Source: Bacterioplanoides sp965219715 (lineage in GTDB: Bacteria > Pseudomonadota > Gammaproteobacteria > Pseudomonadales > Oceanobacteraceae). Taken from it: a stretch of 64,000 bases of DNA. Both the position numbers and the translations under genes were made by a program. Shown here piece by piece: positions 9,217 to 18,436 of the stretch. Position 1 is the stretch's first letter. Every line of letters starts with the position of its first letter. The stretch covers positions 3,286,001 to 3,350,000 of the forward strand of contig NZ_OZ244785.1 in NCBI RefSeq assembly GCF_965219715.1, given 5' to 3'. Under the pieces are notes generated by a model that did no database searches, was not told the DNA's origin, and was given only the letters and a program-made list of their open reading frames with translations.

Positions 9217-10482
9217 TCAGGTCGCCGGTGGCGTTTTCGGAATGGTTAAGCGGATGCAGGTTCCTGGCTTCAGCGGCCCGATTTCCATTTTGCCTTTCAG
9301 GGTATTGGTCACCAGATTGTTCACATAATTCAGGCCCAGTCCTACCTTGCCATGGCGTCGATCAGAGCTGAAAAATGGCTTGAGTGCAGCCTGGCGAATA
9401 TCCTCCGACATACCACAACCATTGTCTTCGATTTCAATCACAACCTGGTCGCCAGCCGGCCGGGCTTTTATCGTCAGTTCCGGTTTCTCACAGAAATGAA
9501 AACCATGGTCGATGGCATTGCGGAAAAGCTGCTTAAAGATATCAACCAGTGCCACATAGTTCGCCAGAATGGGCTGCGGCAGCAGAATCAATTGTTTTAA
9601 TACGATGCTCTGACGCTCGCTGTCACTGAAAAAACTCCAGGCGTCGTCGACACATAAAGCTAAATCAATCTCGACGTTCTGGTGAGGTAAGCCACTGCTT
9701 TGAGCCGCTTGTTTCAGGGTATTCAGCAGACGCGAAGAACGCCCCAGTTCTGCCGACAACATTTTGCTGCAACTGTGGATATCAGTCAGGCTGGCTTTCA
9801 GCCCGTCGACGGTCGGGTTTTCTTGTTGTAATGCTTGCTGGCAAATATCGTCGAGGTGGCTGACGACCGTGACACAACTGCCAATCGGCGTACCTAATTC
9901 GTGACTGACGCCCTGGGAGATCAGCGAGAAGTGTTCCAGCTCGCGGGTGCTCAGTAGTTTTTCCTGAGCTGCACGTAATTCTGCTTCGGCTTTTTTACGT
10001 TGCTCAACTTCATAGGCCAGGCTCAGTTCCAGTTCAAAAATATTACTGAGCCGGTCTAATAAATTACGAAATTCTTCGGGAAACTCCCGCTCTTTTTTAT
10101 CCAGCACACATAAGGTGCCAAACGGAGATTGGTCTGGCCAATTCAGTGGTACACCCAGATAAGAAATCATGCCCAGTTTGATGTCCGGGTTGTGGTCCCA
10201 CTCTGGGTCGGTTAGAGCATTAATAACCTGCAATGGCTTCTGCGTTTTTATTACGCGCTCGCAGTACAAACCAGAATCATCAAAGTGTTCGGCGTCGCCC
10301 GGTTGGTAGGGATTGTCATTACCGTTGTTTACACTGGAGAGGTGCACCTTGATGTTGTCGTCTTCCAGTTTCATCACCAGACAAGAGGGCACATCATAAT
10401 GCCGGGCAATCATATTAATGACAGCCTGCCAGCGCTCGGTTAACTGATCGGTTATGTTTTTATCAATAGAACTGAAGCTCAT
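9217..10482 (-). CDS. GAF-domain sensor histidine kinase
   Basis: This 421-aa soluble kinase has no membrane segment. An N-terminal GAF domain (about residues 20-150; YLGVPLNWPDQSPFGTLCVLD) is followed by a coiled coil (VEQRKKAEAELRAAQEKL). A dimerisation/phosphoacceptor helix carries GVSHELGTPIG, and the HATPase domain has FRNAIDHGFHF, IEIEDNGCGMS and GLGLNYVNNLV. It therefore senses a cytoplasmic ligand or redox cue and autophosphorylates on His. No response regulator lies next to it, so the partner is unknown. It converges with purU, with only 4 bp between the stops. Confidence 0.85.
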   Translation of the reverse strand: MSFSSIDKNITDQLTERWQAVINMIARHYDVPSCLVMKLEDDNIKVHLSSVNNGNDNPYQPGDAEHFDDSGLYCERVIKTQKPLQVINALTDPEWDHNPDIKLGMISYLGVPLNWPDQSPFGTLCVLDKKEREFPEEFRNLLDRLSNIFELELSLAYEVEQRKKAEAELRAAQEKLLSTRELEHFSLISQGVSHELGTPIGSCVTVVSHLDDICQQALQQENPTVDGLKASLTDIHSCSKMLSAELGRSSRLLNTLKQAAQSSGLPHQNVEIDLALCVDDAWSFFSDSERQSIVLKQLILLPQPILANYVALVDIFKQLFRNAIDHGFHFCEKPELTIKARPAGDQVVIEIEDNGCGMSEDIRQAALKPFFSSDRRHGKVGLGLNYVNNLVTNTLKGKMEIGPLKPGTCIRLTIPKTPPAT

Positions 10483-10629
10483 AATACTGCTCGCGTCGAA
10501 CCTTCCATGATTTTAGAGGAATCGATGGTAGCCGTAATGGGGCCGATAAGGAAAGGGGAGGATTGTCAGCCAAAGGTTCAGTTGAACCGATAATTGGCTG
10601 ACACAGATCAAAAGAACTGGCGGTTGTGA

Positions 10630-12738
10630 TCAGGCGGAGGTGGCCAGATTCTCCAGCATAATCGCCTGGGCTTTAATCAGTTCTTCTCCGTCGGTTGGTT
10701 GTTGACGTAAATAACGACCGTCACTTTGTAAAACCCATGCTTGGCAGTTATCCAGTGTGTAGGCTTCCAGTTCGCGCTTCATACGTTCTTTTAATTTATT
10801 GGCTTCAATCGGGAAACAGGTTTCCACCCGATTTAATAAATTGCGTTCCATCAGGTCGGCACTGGCGGCGTATATTTCATCTTTGCCATTATTCTGGAAA
10901 TAATACACCCGGGTGTGCTCCAGGAAGCGGCCAATAATCGAACGTACGTTGATGTTTTCAGATACGCCGGGAATGCCCGGGCGTAAACAACACATGCCAC
11001 GAATAATTAAATCGATTTTAACACCGGCCTGAGAGGCTTTATATAACGCACGAATTAACTTGGGTTCGGTTAAGCCATTGGCTTTCATGCGAATTAATGC
11101 AGGCTTCCCCGCTTCGGCATGGGCACGTTCACGATCGATCAGTTCGATCATTTTTTTATGCAGGGTAAATGGCGCGTGGAATAATTTTTTAATACGTAAC
11201 GCTTCGCCCATACCGGTTAACTGCATAAAGACTTTATGCACGTCTTCACCGATGGAGTCATCACAGGTCATAAAGCTGTAGTCGGTATAAACCCGGGCGT
11301 TACCGGCGTGGTAGTTGCCGGTGCCGAGATGGACATAACGCTTAAACTTATCACCTTCTTTGCGCACAATCAGCATCACTTTGGCGTGGGTTTTATATCC
11401 CACCACGCCATATACAACGACTGCTCCTGCTTCCTGTAAGCGGTTAGCCAGATAGAGGTTATCTTCTTCGTCGAAGCGGGCACGCAGCTCAATTACTACG
11501 GTCACTTCTTTACCGTTACGGGCAGCGTCTACCAGAGCATTAACGATTTCTGATTTGGCACCGGTACGGTACAGAGTCTGTTTAATTGCCCGCACTGCAG
11601 GATCTTTTGCTGCTTCACGCAACATATCCACAACCGGAGTAAAAGACTCAAACGGGTGCAGCATCAACGCATCTTTTTCTCGGATACTTTCTAAGATGCT
11701 TTTTTTGAAATTAATATTTTTTGGCAAGCCTGGAGTGAATGGCGCGTATTGCAGATCCGGGCGATTAATCTGGAAAATCGCTTCCATCATACGTGACAGG
11801 TTGACCGGACCGTTTACTTTAAACAGGTCGTTTTCATCCAGATTAAACTGAGTCAGCAGGAAGTTAACCAATTCGTCCGGGCAGTTATCCGCCACTTCCA
11901 AACGCATTTCTTCGCCGAAGTTACGCGAGTGGAGTTCGTCTTCCAGCGCGGATGCTAAATCGGCAGTATCATCATGGTCGATTTCTAAGTCGGCATTACG
12001 GGTTACACGGAACTGGTAACAGCCGTTAATCGACATGCCCGGGAATAACTCATCGGCGTATTCATGAATCACCGACGACAGGAAAATAAAGTTATCACCT
12101 TTCCGTGTACCGTTTGGACACAACTCATCTGGCAGACGAATAATTCGCGGTAACGAACGTGGTGCCGGAATAATTGCCAGACCGGTTTCACGACCAAAAG
12201 CATCTTTACCGTCGAGCGCAACAATAAAGTTCAGGCTTTTATTAACCAGACGAGGGAACGGATGAGATGGGTCCAGACCAATCGGGCTGACTAGCGGTTG
12301 TACGCTTTTCTCGAAATACGCACGAATCCATTCACGCTGTTCTTCGTTCCAATCGGCACGACGCAGGAAGCGAATATTTTCCCGCTCTAACGCAGGCAAT
12401 AAGGTATCGTTAAGAATGTCGTACTGACGCTCAACCGTCTGGCTGCACAGCTCGTGAATTTCATCCAGAACCTGTTGTGGGTGCATGCCATCGGCACCCG
12501 CTTGCTCACGGCGGAAGGCTAATTGCTGGGTTAAGTTAGCAACCCGAACTTCATAAAATTCGTCGAGGTTTTTGCTGAAAATACACAGGAAAAATAAACG
12601 ATCGAGTAACGGGTGGCTTTCGTCCAGCGCCTGTTCCAAAACACGAATATTAAACTGCAGGTGGCTGAGTTCACGATTAATATAATATTCGCTGCTGTGT
12701 AAATCGATGGGTGTTTCCGTTACTTCTGCTTCGCTCAT
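10630..12738 (-). CDS. ppk1: Polyphosphate kinase 1
   Basis: The enzyme reversibly polymerises the gamma-phosphate of ATP into inorganic polyphosphate. The length of 702 aa is normal. The N-terminal domain starts YYINRELSHLQFNIRVLEQA; the catalytic part carries DEEDNLYLANRLQEAGAVV, the autophosphorylated His in GYKTHAKVMLI and VHLGTGNYHAGNARVYTDY. The PLD-like C-terminal domain ends with SADLMERNLLNRVE and the Mg-binding region. It lies downstream of hemB on the same strand, separated by 287 bp of nested hairpins. Confidence 0.95.
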   Translation of the reverse strand: MSEAEVTETPIDLHSSEYYINRELSHLQFNIRVLEQALDESHPLLDRLFFLCIFSKNLDEFYEVRVANLTQQLAFRREQAGADGMHPQQVLDEIHELCSQTVERQYDILNDTLLPALERENIRFLRRADWNEEQREWIRAYFEKSVQPLVSPIGLDPSHPFPRLVNKSLNFIVALDGKDAFGRETGLAIIPAPRSLPRIIRLPDELCPNGTRKGDNFIFLSSVIHEYADELFPGMSINGCYQFRVTRNADLEIDHDDTADLASALEDELHSRNFGEEMRLEVADNCPDELVNFLLTQFNLDENDLFKVNGPVNLSRMMEAIFQINRPDLQYAPFTPGLPKNINFKKSILESIREKDALMLHPFESFTPVVDMLREAAKDPAVRAIKQTLYRTGAKSEIVNALVDAARNGKEVTVVIELRARFDEEDNLYLANRLQEAGAVVVYGVVGYKTHAKVMLIVRKEGDKFKRYVHLGTGNYHAGNARVYTDYSFMTCDDSIGEDVHKVFMQLTGMGEALRIKKLFHAPFTLHKKMIELIDRERAHAEAGKPALIRMKANGLTEPKLIRALYKASQAGVKIDLIIRGMCCLRPGIPGVSENINVRSIIGRFLEHTRVYYFQNNGKDEIYAASADLMERNLLNRVETCFPIEANKLKERMKRELEAYTLDNCQAWVLQSDGRYLRQQPTDGEELIKAQAIMLENLATSA

Positions 12739-12763
12739 TCGTTTTTCCCTTTCGCTTATAACA

Positions 12764-12861
12764 AATCAGGTAAGCTTTAAGCCGCCGCCCCGAAGGGCCA
12801 TCCCTGGCCCTGCCGGGCGAACGTGATATCCATATCACTGCTATTTAAAGCTTACCTGATT
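12764..12861. repeat. Nested inverted-repeat element between hemB and ppk1
   Basis: Outer arms of 17 bp are perfectly complementary (12764-12780 and 12845-12861, beginning AATCAGGTAAGCTTTAA). They enclose two further hairpins: AGGGCCA/TGGCCCT at 12794-12811 and GTGATAT/ATATCAC at 12823-12838. Read on the minus strand, the direction of both neighbouring genes, the inner loops present GGGA and GG. A related element with the same GGGCCATCC core occurs at 58227-58339, so this is a dispersed family. Confidence 0.75.
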
Positions 12862-12928
12862 CGTTATTTCGCTAAATCTGATGTATTCGGCACCAGTGCT
12901 TTAGTTATCAGAATTGTTTTTCTGAACA

Positions 12929-12978
12929 GGGACAGGATGTCCCGCTAGCATCAAGCGACAGGGACGTCGCACTGATGC
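12929..12978. repeat. Pair of GGA-loop hairpins
   Basis: GGGACA-GGA-TGTCCC at 12929-12943 is a 6-bp stem with a GGA loop. At 12948-12978 an outer GCATCA/TGATGC stem encloses GCGAC/GTCGC around AGGGAC. The sequence ACAGGATGT in the first hairpin equals the core of the known CsrA/RsmA binding consensus on the plus strand. Whether the region is transcribed in that direction is unknown. Confidence 0.6.
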
Positions 12979-13025
12979 GGTGGGGAAAAATAATTCCGAT
13001 GAATAAAGCACACAGTGTTTAAAGT

Positions 13026-14036
13026 TTATCGATTCAGCCACTCCGCATACTGCTTAGCGTAATACGTCAGGATGCCATCGGCCCCCGCACGCTTAATGCT
13101 CAGCAGCGACTCATGCATCACAGCTTCATCATCTAACCAACCATTTTGTGCCGCCGCTTTGTGCATGGCGTATTCACCGCTTACCTGGTACACAAAAGTT
13201 GGTGCTTTTAATTCGTCTTTAATCCGGCGCACGATATCCAGGTACGGCATACCCGGTTTTACCATCACCATGTCTGCGCCTTCGGATAAATCCAGAGCAA
13301 CTTCATGCAGCGCTTCATCGCTGTTCGCCGGATCCATCTGATAGGTCTTTTTGTCCGCCTTACCTAAGTTAGCGGCCGAACCCACAGCATCACGGAACGG
13401 GCCGTAATAAGCCGACGCGTATTTCGCTGAATACGCCATAATGCGGGTGTTCACAAAGGCTTCTTCTTCCAGCGCATCACGGATATCACCAATACGGCCA
13501 TCCATCATGTCGGATGGTGCAACGATATCGGCACCGGCATCCGCATGGGATAACGCCTGCTGCACCAGAGTGTCGACGGTGCGATCGTTTAATACATAAC
13601 CTTCGGCGTCGATAATGCCGTCCTGACCGTGAGTGGTGAACGGATCGAGCGCGACGTCAGTCATCACACCCATTTCCGGTACCGCATCTTTAATCGCACG
13701 GACGGCACGTTGTGCCAGACCATTCGGGTTAAAGGCTTCTTCCGCCAGCTCCGATTTTGCTTCTAACGGAGTAACCGGGAACAGTGCAACTGCGGGAATG
13801 CCCAGTTTGGCCAGGTGGCGAACTTCCTCAACCATCAGGTCGATGGATAAACGCTCAATGCCCGGCATTGATGGAATCGCTTCACGTTCCTGATGGCCTT
13901 CCAATACGAACATTGGGTAAATCAGGCTATCGACTGTCAGCTGAGTCTCACGCATTAAACGACGAGAAAAATCGTCGCGGCGCATACGGCGCATACGGGT
14001 CTCAGGGAACATGCGTTGGGCATCGCTAAAAGCCAT
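13026..14036 (-). CDS. hemB: Delta-aminolevulinic acid dehydratase (porphobilinogen synthase)
   Basis: The enzyme condenses two 5-aminolevulinate molecules into porphobilinogen in tetrapyrrole synthesis. The length of 336 aa is standard. The two active-site lysines are visible in MAYSAKYASAYYGPFRDA and in MVMVKPGMPYLDIV (Schiff-base Lys). The metal site reads DVALDPFTTHGQDG, with Asp/Ala in place of the Cys triad, so it belongs to the Mg-dependent rather than Zn-dependent class. Other heme genes in the window (hemL, hemJ) are at 57-59 kb and not linked. Confidence 0.96.
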   Translation of the reverse strand: MAFSDAQRMFPETRMRRMRRDDFSRRLMRETQLTVDSLIYPMFVLEGHQEREAIPSMPGIERLSIDLMVEEVRHLAKLGIPAVALFPVTPLEAKSELAEEAFNPNGLAQRAVRAIKDAVPEMGVMTDVALDPFTTHGQDGIIDAEGYVLNDRTVDTLVQQALSHADAGADIVAPSDMMDGRIGDIRDALEEEAFVNTRIMAYSAKYASAYYGPFRDAVGSAANLGKADKKTYQMDPANSDEALHEVALDLSEGADMVMVKPGMPYLDIVRRIKDELKAPTFVYQVSGEYAMHKAAAQNGWLDDEAVMHESLLSIKRAGADGILTYYAKQYAEWLNR

Positions 14037-14451
14037 GGAATCTCTCCGGAGGTATGAACTGATAAGTATGCCGATTGTAGCTCTAAGGGCCTGCTAACTC
14101 TATTGATCATAATTGAGTTCGTGGACTAGAGCCTGATATACCGCAAAGAATGGTTAGGTCGGTTACTTTATGACACCAATGTTACAGTTTTATGCCAGCC
14201 AGAGATGTTCGCCTGAGACTTGAGCAAGACGTGATCAGGATCAGAGCTGACGGTTTTGCACCGACGACTGAGCGAATTGGACAGGCCCCGGCGTCGCATC
14301 GGCAATTTACTCGCGGCCGATGGCTATATGACAATGCAGGCCGTCGGAAACAATAATAAACGACAACAGCTGAGTCGCTGGTGACATCCCATTGGTATAC
14401 GCAAACGCGTAGCGGCTCGATGTAAAACAAGTGAAGGTACAAGGTGAGAAT
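14037..14451. other. Non-coding stretch between hemB and the thioesterase gene
   Basis: This is the divergent intergenic region. It must hold the promoters of hemB (minus) and of the thioesterase gene (plus). The only short open frames on the minus strand lack a ribosome binding site and a recognisable composition. I see no convincing RNA gene or repeat. Confidence 0.4.
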
Positions 14452-14949
14452 ATGACTGACCACAGCCAGCGTGATGAAGTACAGGCAGAAGGGTTTACCA
14501 AAACGGAGTTGAATCTGACGATGAACTTTCTCGATCAGATTCCGTTTAACAAGTTACTCGGGCTGAAGCCTAAGCTACTGAGCAACGATCGTTGTGAATT
14601 CACCATGAGCATGAAAGATGATCTGGTCGGCAACTGGCTGCAGGGCATTCTGCATGGTGGCGCTATTTCCACGGCACTGGACGTAACCGGCGGCGCCATG
14701 GCATTGATTGCAACCTGGCAACGGATGAATCGTCACGAGATTCCAAAGGAACAGCGCCCTCAGCAACTATCCAAACTGGGCACCATCGATATGCGGGTCG
14801 ACTTCTTACACCCGGGTAAAGGCAAAGAATTTGTCGCCAGCGCAACCTTGCTGCGTATCGGTAATAAAGTTGCCGTAACCCGTATGGAATTCCACAACGA
14901 AGAAGGTCAGTTAATTGCTGTCGGTACGGGCACTTATTTGACTGGCTAA
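14452..14949 (+). CDS. PaaI/YigI-like hotdog-fold thioesterase
   Basis: This 165-aa protein is of the acyl-CoA thioesterase hotdog superfamily. The helix motif GNWLQGILHGGAISTALDVTGGAMAL contains the HGG signature, and VDFLHPGKGKEFVASATLLRIGNKVAVTRMEFHNEEGQLIAVGTGTYL is the characteristic sheet pattern. The ATG at 14452 is chosen because AAGGTGAG precedes it closely. It probably hydrolyses medium- or long-chain acyl-CoA; the substrate is not evident. It stands alone. Confidence 0.82.
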   Translation: MTDHSQRDEVQAEGFTKTELNLTMNFLDQIPFNKLLGLKPKLLSNDRCEFTMSMKDDLVGNWLQGILHGGAISTALDVTGGAMALIATWQRMNRHEIPKEQRPQQLSKLGTIDMRVDFLHPGKGKEFVASATLLRIGNKVAVTRMEFHNEEGQLIAVGTGTYLTG

Positions 14950-15107
14950 TTGAATGTCCGGCTAACTGAATATCAATGTAATAGCGGACAAGGAGAGCCG
15001 CTTTTGGTCCTGCTGCAGGTGGCTGAAAACTTTCATCTCTTTGCAATCAAACCGATGCACTATAGTTAAAAACCTGTCGTTCAGATCTTCGTAAATTCGG
15101 AGGGAGC

Positions 15108-16628
15108 ATGGATCGTCCCTACAGCCCCGGCTACTCACCACTGAAGCTCAGCATTCGTCCCGTCAGTATCTATCTGCAATTACTGCTGGGATATTTCTTA
15201 CTGCACACATTGATTCGTCTATGGCTGTCGCCAACCCTGACCTGGGACGAAGCGGAACAGGTTCATATGAGCGAGTTTTTGCTGATCAGCTACAACGCTC
15301 AACCGCCGTTATACACCTGGCTGCAACAAGCCTTCTTTGCGCTATTAGGTACCAATCTGCTGGCCGTGGTGGTGCTTAATAATCTGACGCTGGCGGCTAT
15401 TCATGCGCTGGTATTTCTGCTGGTTTATCGCATCGGCAAACAGCGTATTACCGCATTTATCGCCTCTGGCTGTGTGTTGTTTATTCCGCCATTGGCGGTG
15501 CAGCCTCATCAGGATCTGACCCACACATTAATGGCAACGCTATCAACCTTGATGGTGGTTGCGTCGGTATTGTCGTTGCAGGAAAAACCATCCACAGCGC
15601 GTTACACAACCCTGGGTTTGGTGATTGGCTTAGCACTGTTATCGAAGCACAACATTGCGATGTTTCTGCTGCTGGTGTTAGCGACTGCCGCGTTTTCTAC
15701 CCGACTGCAGCCACTGCTGCGGGATCGCCGCTTATGGCTGAGTGTTCTGATTGCGCTGGCGATTTTTCTGCCTCATGTGATCGCTGTGATTGTTCATTGG
15801 GATACCGAGGTGGCCCCCACCCTGAATAAAATGGCAGGGCGCCATCAGGATGCCGGTATTCTTATGGGTCTCGATCAGCTGCAGCAGCGTATTTTTAACT
15901 CACTCTGGTTGTTTATGATTGTCGCCGGGTTGTTATACCGCTTTGCCAGCACGCCTGTGGCAAAGGAATCCCTATGGCAGCGACACTGGTTACAGCATTT
16001 ATTGCTGGCCATTTTGGTTGGTCTGTTGCTGTTGGTTTTTGCCGGTGCTCGTCATTTCAGGGAAGCCTGGCTACTGCCGTTTCTGGTGTTAATTCCGGTG
16101 TGGTTTGGTCTGGTGTTAACTCAGCGGCGCCTGAATTATCAAAAACTGTGGTTTGCTGCCATTACTCTGGCTGCGCTTGCCAGCCTCACTGTTGTGGCTG
16201 CCCGGGTGATGCAGGCGGACAAGCTGAATAAATTCTATCGGGTGAATTACCCTTATCAGGCGGTTATTGAAACACTGGCGGAGCGTAAGGTCGACTTCAG
16301 CGAGGCACAGATTCTGACCCGTTATGATGTTGATACCGGTAACCTCAAGCTCGCTTATCCACAGGCGACCATTGGCCTGACGCGTTTCCCGGCGTCGCTG
16401 GCGCGCCAGCCGTTAACCAGCGATGAAGTCTGGCTGGCCTGGTACGGCTATGAGATGGAGCAGGAGTTTGAAATTCCCGCCACGCTGAAAACGGGTTATC
16501 AACGCTGGTCGGGCTGTCAGGGGAATTTTGGTCAGGTACATGCGATTCAGGCGCCGATGCTGTACTCACAGAGCAAGGCGTTCTGGTTTCACTACGCCCG
16601 TGCCAGCGCCGACAAAAGCCGCTGTTGA
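15108..16628 (+). CDS. ArnT-like (GT39/PMT) membrane glycosyltransferase
   Basis: This 506-aa integral membrane enzyme of the GT-C fold transfers sugar from a polyprenyl phosphate donor in the inner membrane. The first periplasmic loop has LTWDEAEQVHMSEF, the D-E pair conserved in GT39/ArnT-like proteins, and about ten hydrophobic helices follow. The soluble C-terminal ~130 residues end the protein. A GGAGG Shine-Dalgarno sits directly before the ATG. There is no lipid A or surface-polysaccharide cluster nearby, so the acceptor is unknown. Confidence 0.8.
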   Translation: MDRPYSPGYSPLKLSIRPVSIYLQLLLGYFLLHTLIRLWLSPTLTWDEAEQVHMSEFLLISYNAQPPLYTWLQQAFFALLGTNLLAVVVLNNLTLAAIHALVFLLVYRIGKQRITAFIASGCVLFIPPLAVQPHQDLTHTLMATLSTLMVVASVLSLQEKPSTARYTTLGLVIGLALLSKHNIAMFLLLVLATAAFSTRLQPLLRDRRLWLSVLIALAIFLPHVIAVIVHWDTEVAPTLNKMAGRHQDAGILMGLDQLQQRIFNSLWLFMIVAGLLYRFASTPVAKESLWQRHWLQHLLLAILVGLLLLVFAGARHFREAWLLPFLVLIPVWFGLVLTQRRLNYQKLWFAAITLAALASLTVVAARVMQADKLNKFYRVNYPYQAVIETLAERKVDFSEAQILTRYDVDTGNLKLAYPQATIGLTRFPASLARQPLTSDEVWLAWYGYEMEQEFEIPATLKTGYQRWSGCQGNFGQVHAIQAPMLYSQSKAFWFHYARASADKSRC

Positions 16629-16653
16629 TTGGGCGAAAATGATATTCGTTGTA

Positions 16654-17304
16654 TCAGTCGGGCAGGTGACCAACCTTCACCAGAATTAACGTATCCTGCT
16701 CGACGTAGGGGAAGTGTTTGCTCAGATGTGGGCTGCGCAACCAGCTACCTGCCGGATAGCGACCGTGTTCATCAATAAATTCACCGGAAATCACCAGAAT
16801 TTCTTCACCACCCAAATGGGTATGTGGCTGGAATTTTTCACCGGCTGGCCAGAATACCAGAGCGGTCGATTCACCATTATGCTCATGCAGTGGTAATACC
16901 TTTAAGCCACCCATTCCCGGCAGAAATTCCGCATTGTGAGTATCAACGCGTACCTGCTGAGTATCGTCTGGCTGGAACTGATGTAACTTCACAAAAATGG
17001 TACAGCCATCTTTGCTGAATGGCGCGTGGATAAAACCTTCCGGGTTACGGATATAACTGCCTGCCGGGTAGTCGCCGCTTTCATCAGAAAACACACCCTC
17101 TAATACAAAGATTTCTTCCCCAAGCGGGTGCGGGTGGGCGTTAAAACTTGAGCCCGGCATATATTTCACAATGCTGGTGGCATGACCGCGTTCTGCCTCT
17201 TCGCGCGCCAGACGTTTACGTAATACGCCGGGCATCGGGCTTTGTGACCACTCCATGTCGTTGCTGTTAATAACCACACGCTGGCTGAAATCGAGGTTAA
17301 GCAT
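16654..17304 (-). CDS. Bicupin protein, ChrR-type anti-sigma-like cupin
   Basis: The product (216 aa) contains two successive cupin domains of the ChrR cupin type. The first (SFNAHPHPLGEEIFVLEG, then YPAGSYIRNPEGFIHAPF) and the second (KFQPHTHLGGEEILVISGEF, then YPAGSWLRSPHLSKH) each show the metal-binding His/Glu set HxHxxGEE. There is no N-terminal zinc anti-sigma domain, so it is probably an enzyme or metal-dependent sensor rather than an anti-sigma factor. It converges with the glycosyltransferase gene. Confidence 0.8.
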   Translation of the reverse strand: MLNLDFSQRVVINSNDMEWSQSPMPGVLRKRLAREEAERGHATSIVKYMPGSSFNAHPHPLGEEIFVLEGVFSDESGDYPAGSYIRNPEGFIHAPFSKDGCTIFVKLHQFQPDDTQQVRVDTHNAEFLPGMGGLKVLPLHEHNGESTALVFWPAGEKFQPHTHLGGEEILVISGEFIDEHGRYPAGSWLRSPHLSKHFPYVEQDTLILVKVGHLPD

Positions 17305-17463
17305 AAGAGTCTCTGAACACGCTGTAACTTTATGACACTATTTTGTCGGATTTTTTCTGCGTAAGATGTGGCTTATATTGGATTTCACTGTTCCTTTTTG
17401 TCTGGCTGTAGGAAAAGACGGATAACAGCAGGAACCGAATCGCTAAGCTGCCATGGAGACCAG

Positions 17464-18408
17464 ATGATGGAGGCACAATTTCAGCACAGCCTCGACTGTC
17501 TTGGGGCACTTCTCGATCATGTTCCTGATACTCTGTGTGTGATTAATCCACAGGGCGAAATCGTTTACGTTAATCAGCCCTGGGTTTCATTTGCGGCCAA
17601 CAATGGCGCGGCGTCACGCGCCAATTACTGGATTGGTAAAAACTACCTCGACAATTCCAAAGCGGCAGCGGAGCAGGGGGATGGCTTTGCACATGTTGCA
17701 CTCAGCGGCATTCTGGAAGTGGTGTCGGGTAGCAAAGAATGTTTCTCCTTCGAATACCCCTGCCACAGCGACGATGAGCGTCGCTGGTTCAAAATGTACG
17801 TGCGTGGTTTCGAGGTTGCTGGCCTGCGCTATTTTGTGATCTCCCACACCAATATTACCGAGCGGCGCTCAACCGAAGAGGCATTGCTGGCACAGGCGCG
17901 CATGGACGGCCTGACCAATATTGCCAACCGTCGCTACCTTGAGCAGTTTCTGCTGATGGAGTGGCGTCGCTGCGCCCGGCTTAAATTGCCGGTTTCTATT
18001 CTTTTAATCGATATCGATTACTTTAAACAATACAACGATGCTTATGGTCATCTGGCAGGTGACTCTTGCCTGAAAGATGTTGCCCGTTGTCTGCAAAAGC
18101 TGGCTCGTCGCCCGGGGGATTTATGTGCCCGTTACGGCGGCGAAGAATTTATTCTGGTGTTGGGCAACAGCGATTACGAACACGCGGAAATTATGGCCGA
18201 GCGGGTGTTGCGGGCCATTACCGAACTTAATCTGAGACATAACAAGTCCGATGTGGCGGATCATGTCACCGTGTCGGTTGGCTTGGCTACCTGTTTGCCA
18301 GAAACCACTGACGAAAAAGAGCAGTTATTATCCTGTGCCGATCAGATGTTGTATGGCGCGAAAGCCGCTGGCCGAAACCGGTTTGTTGGTCAGGATATTT
18401 CTTGTTAA
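17464..18408 (+). CDS. PAS-domain diguanylate cyclase
   Basis: The enzyme makes cyclic di-GMP from two GTP. The N-terminal PAS domain (DTLCVINPQGEIVYVNQPWVS onward) is followed by a GGDEF domain with DGLTNIANRRYLEQF and the active-site RYGGEEFILVLG. No inhibitory RxxD is obvious before it. The ATG at 17464 is chosen because GGAG lies 5 nt upstream; an in-frame GTG at 17368 would add 32 residues without support. This is the last core gene before the accessory island, whose first remnant starts 28 bp after the stop. Confidence 0.88.
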   Translation: MMEAQFQHSLDCLGALLDHVPDTLCVINPQGEIVYVNQPWVSFAANNGAASRANYWIGKNYLDNSKAAAEQGDGFAHVALSGILEVVSGSKECFSFEYPCHSDDERRWFKMYVRGFEVAGLRYFVISHTNITERRSTEEALLAQARMDGLTNIANRRYLEQFLLMEWRRCARLKLPVSILLIDIDYFKQYNDAYGHLAGDSCLKDVARCLQKLARRPGDLCARYGGEEFILVLGNSDYEHAEIMAERVLRAITELNLRHNKSDVADHVTVSVGLATCLPETTDEKEQLLSCADQMLYGAKAAGRNRFVGQDISC

Positions 18409-18436
18409 TAAATCGAAGGTACAAAAAAGCTGATTT

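Noticed and set aside
14182..14501. Short minus-strand frames upstream of the thioesterase gene
   Set aside because: They overlap each other in different frames, lack ribosome binding sites and run into the promoter region.
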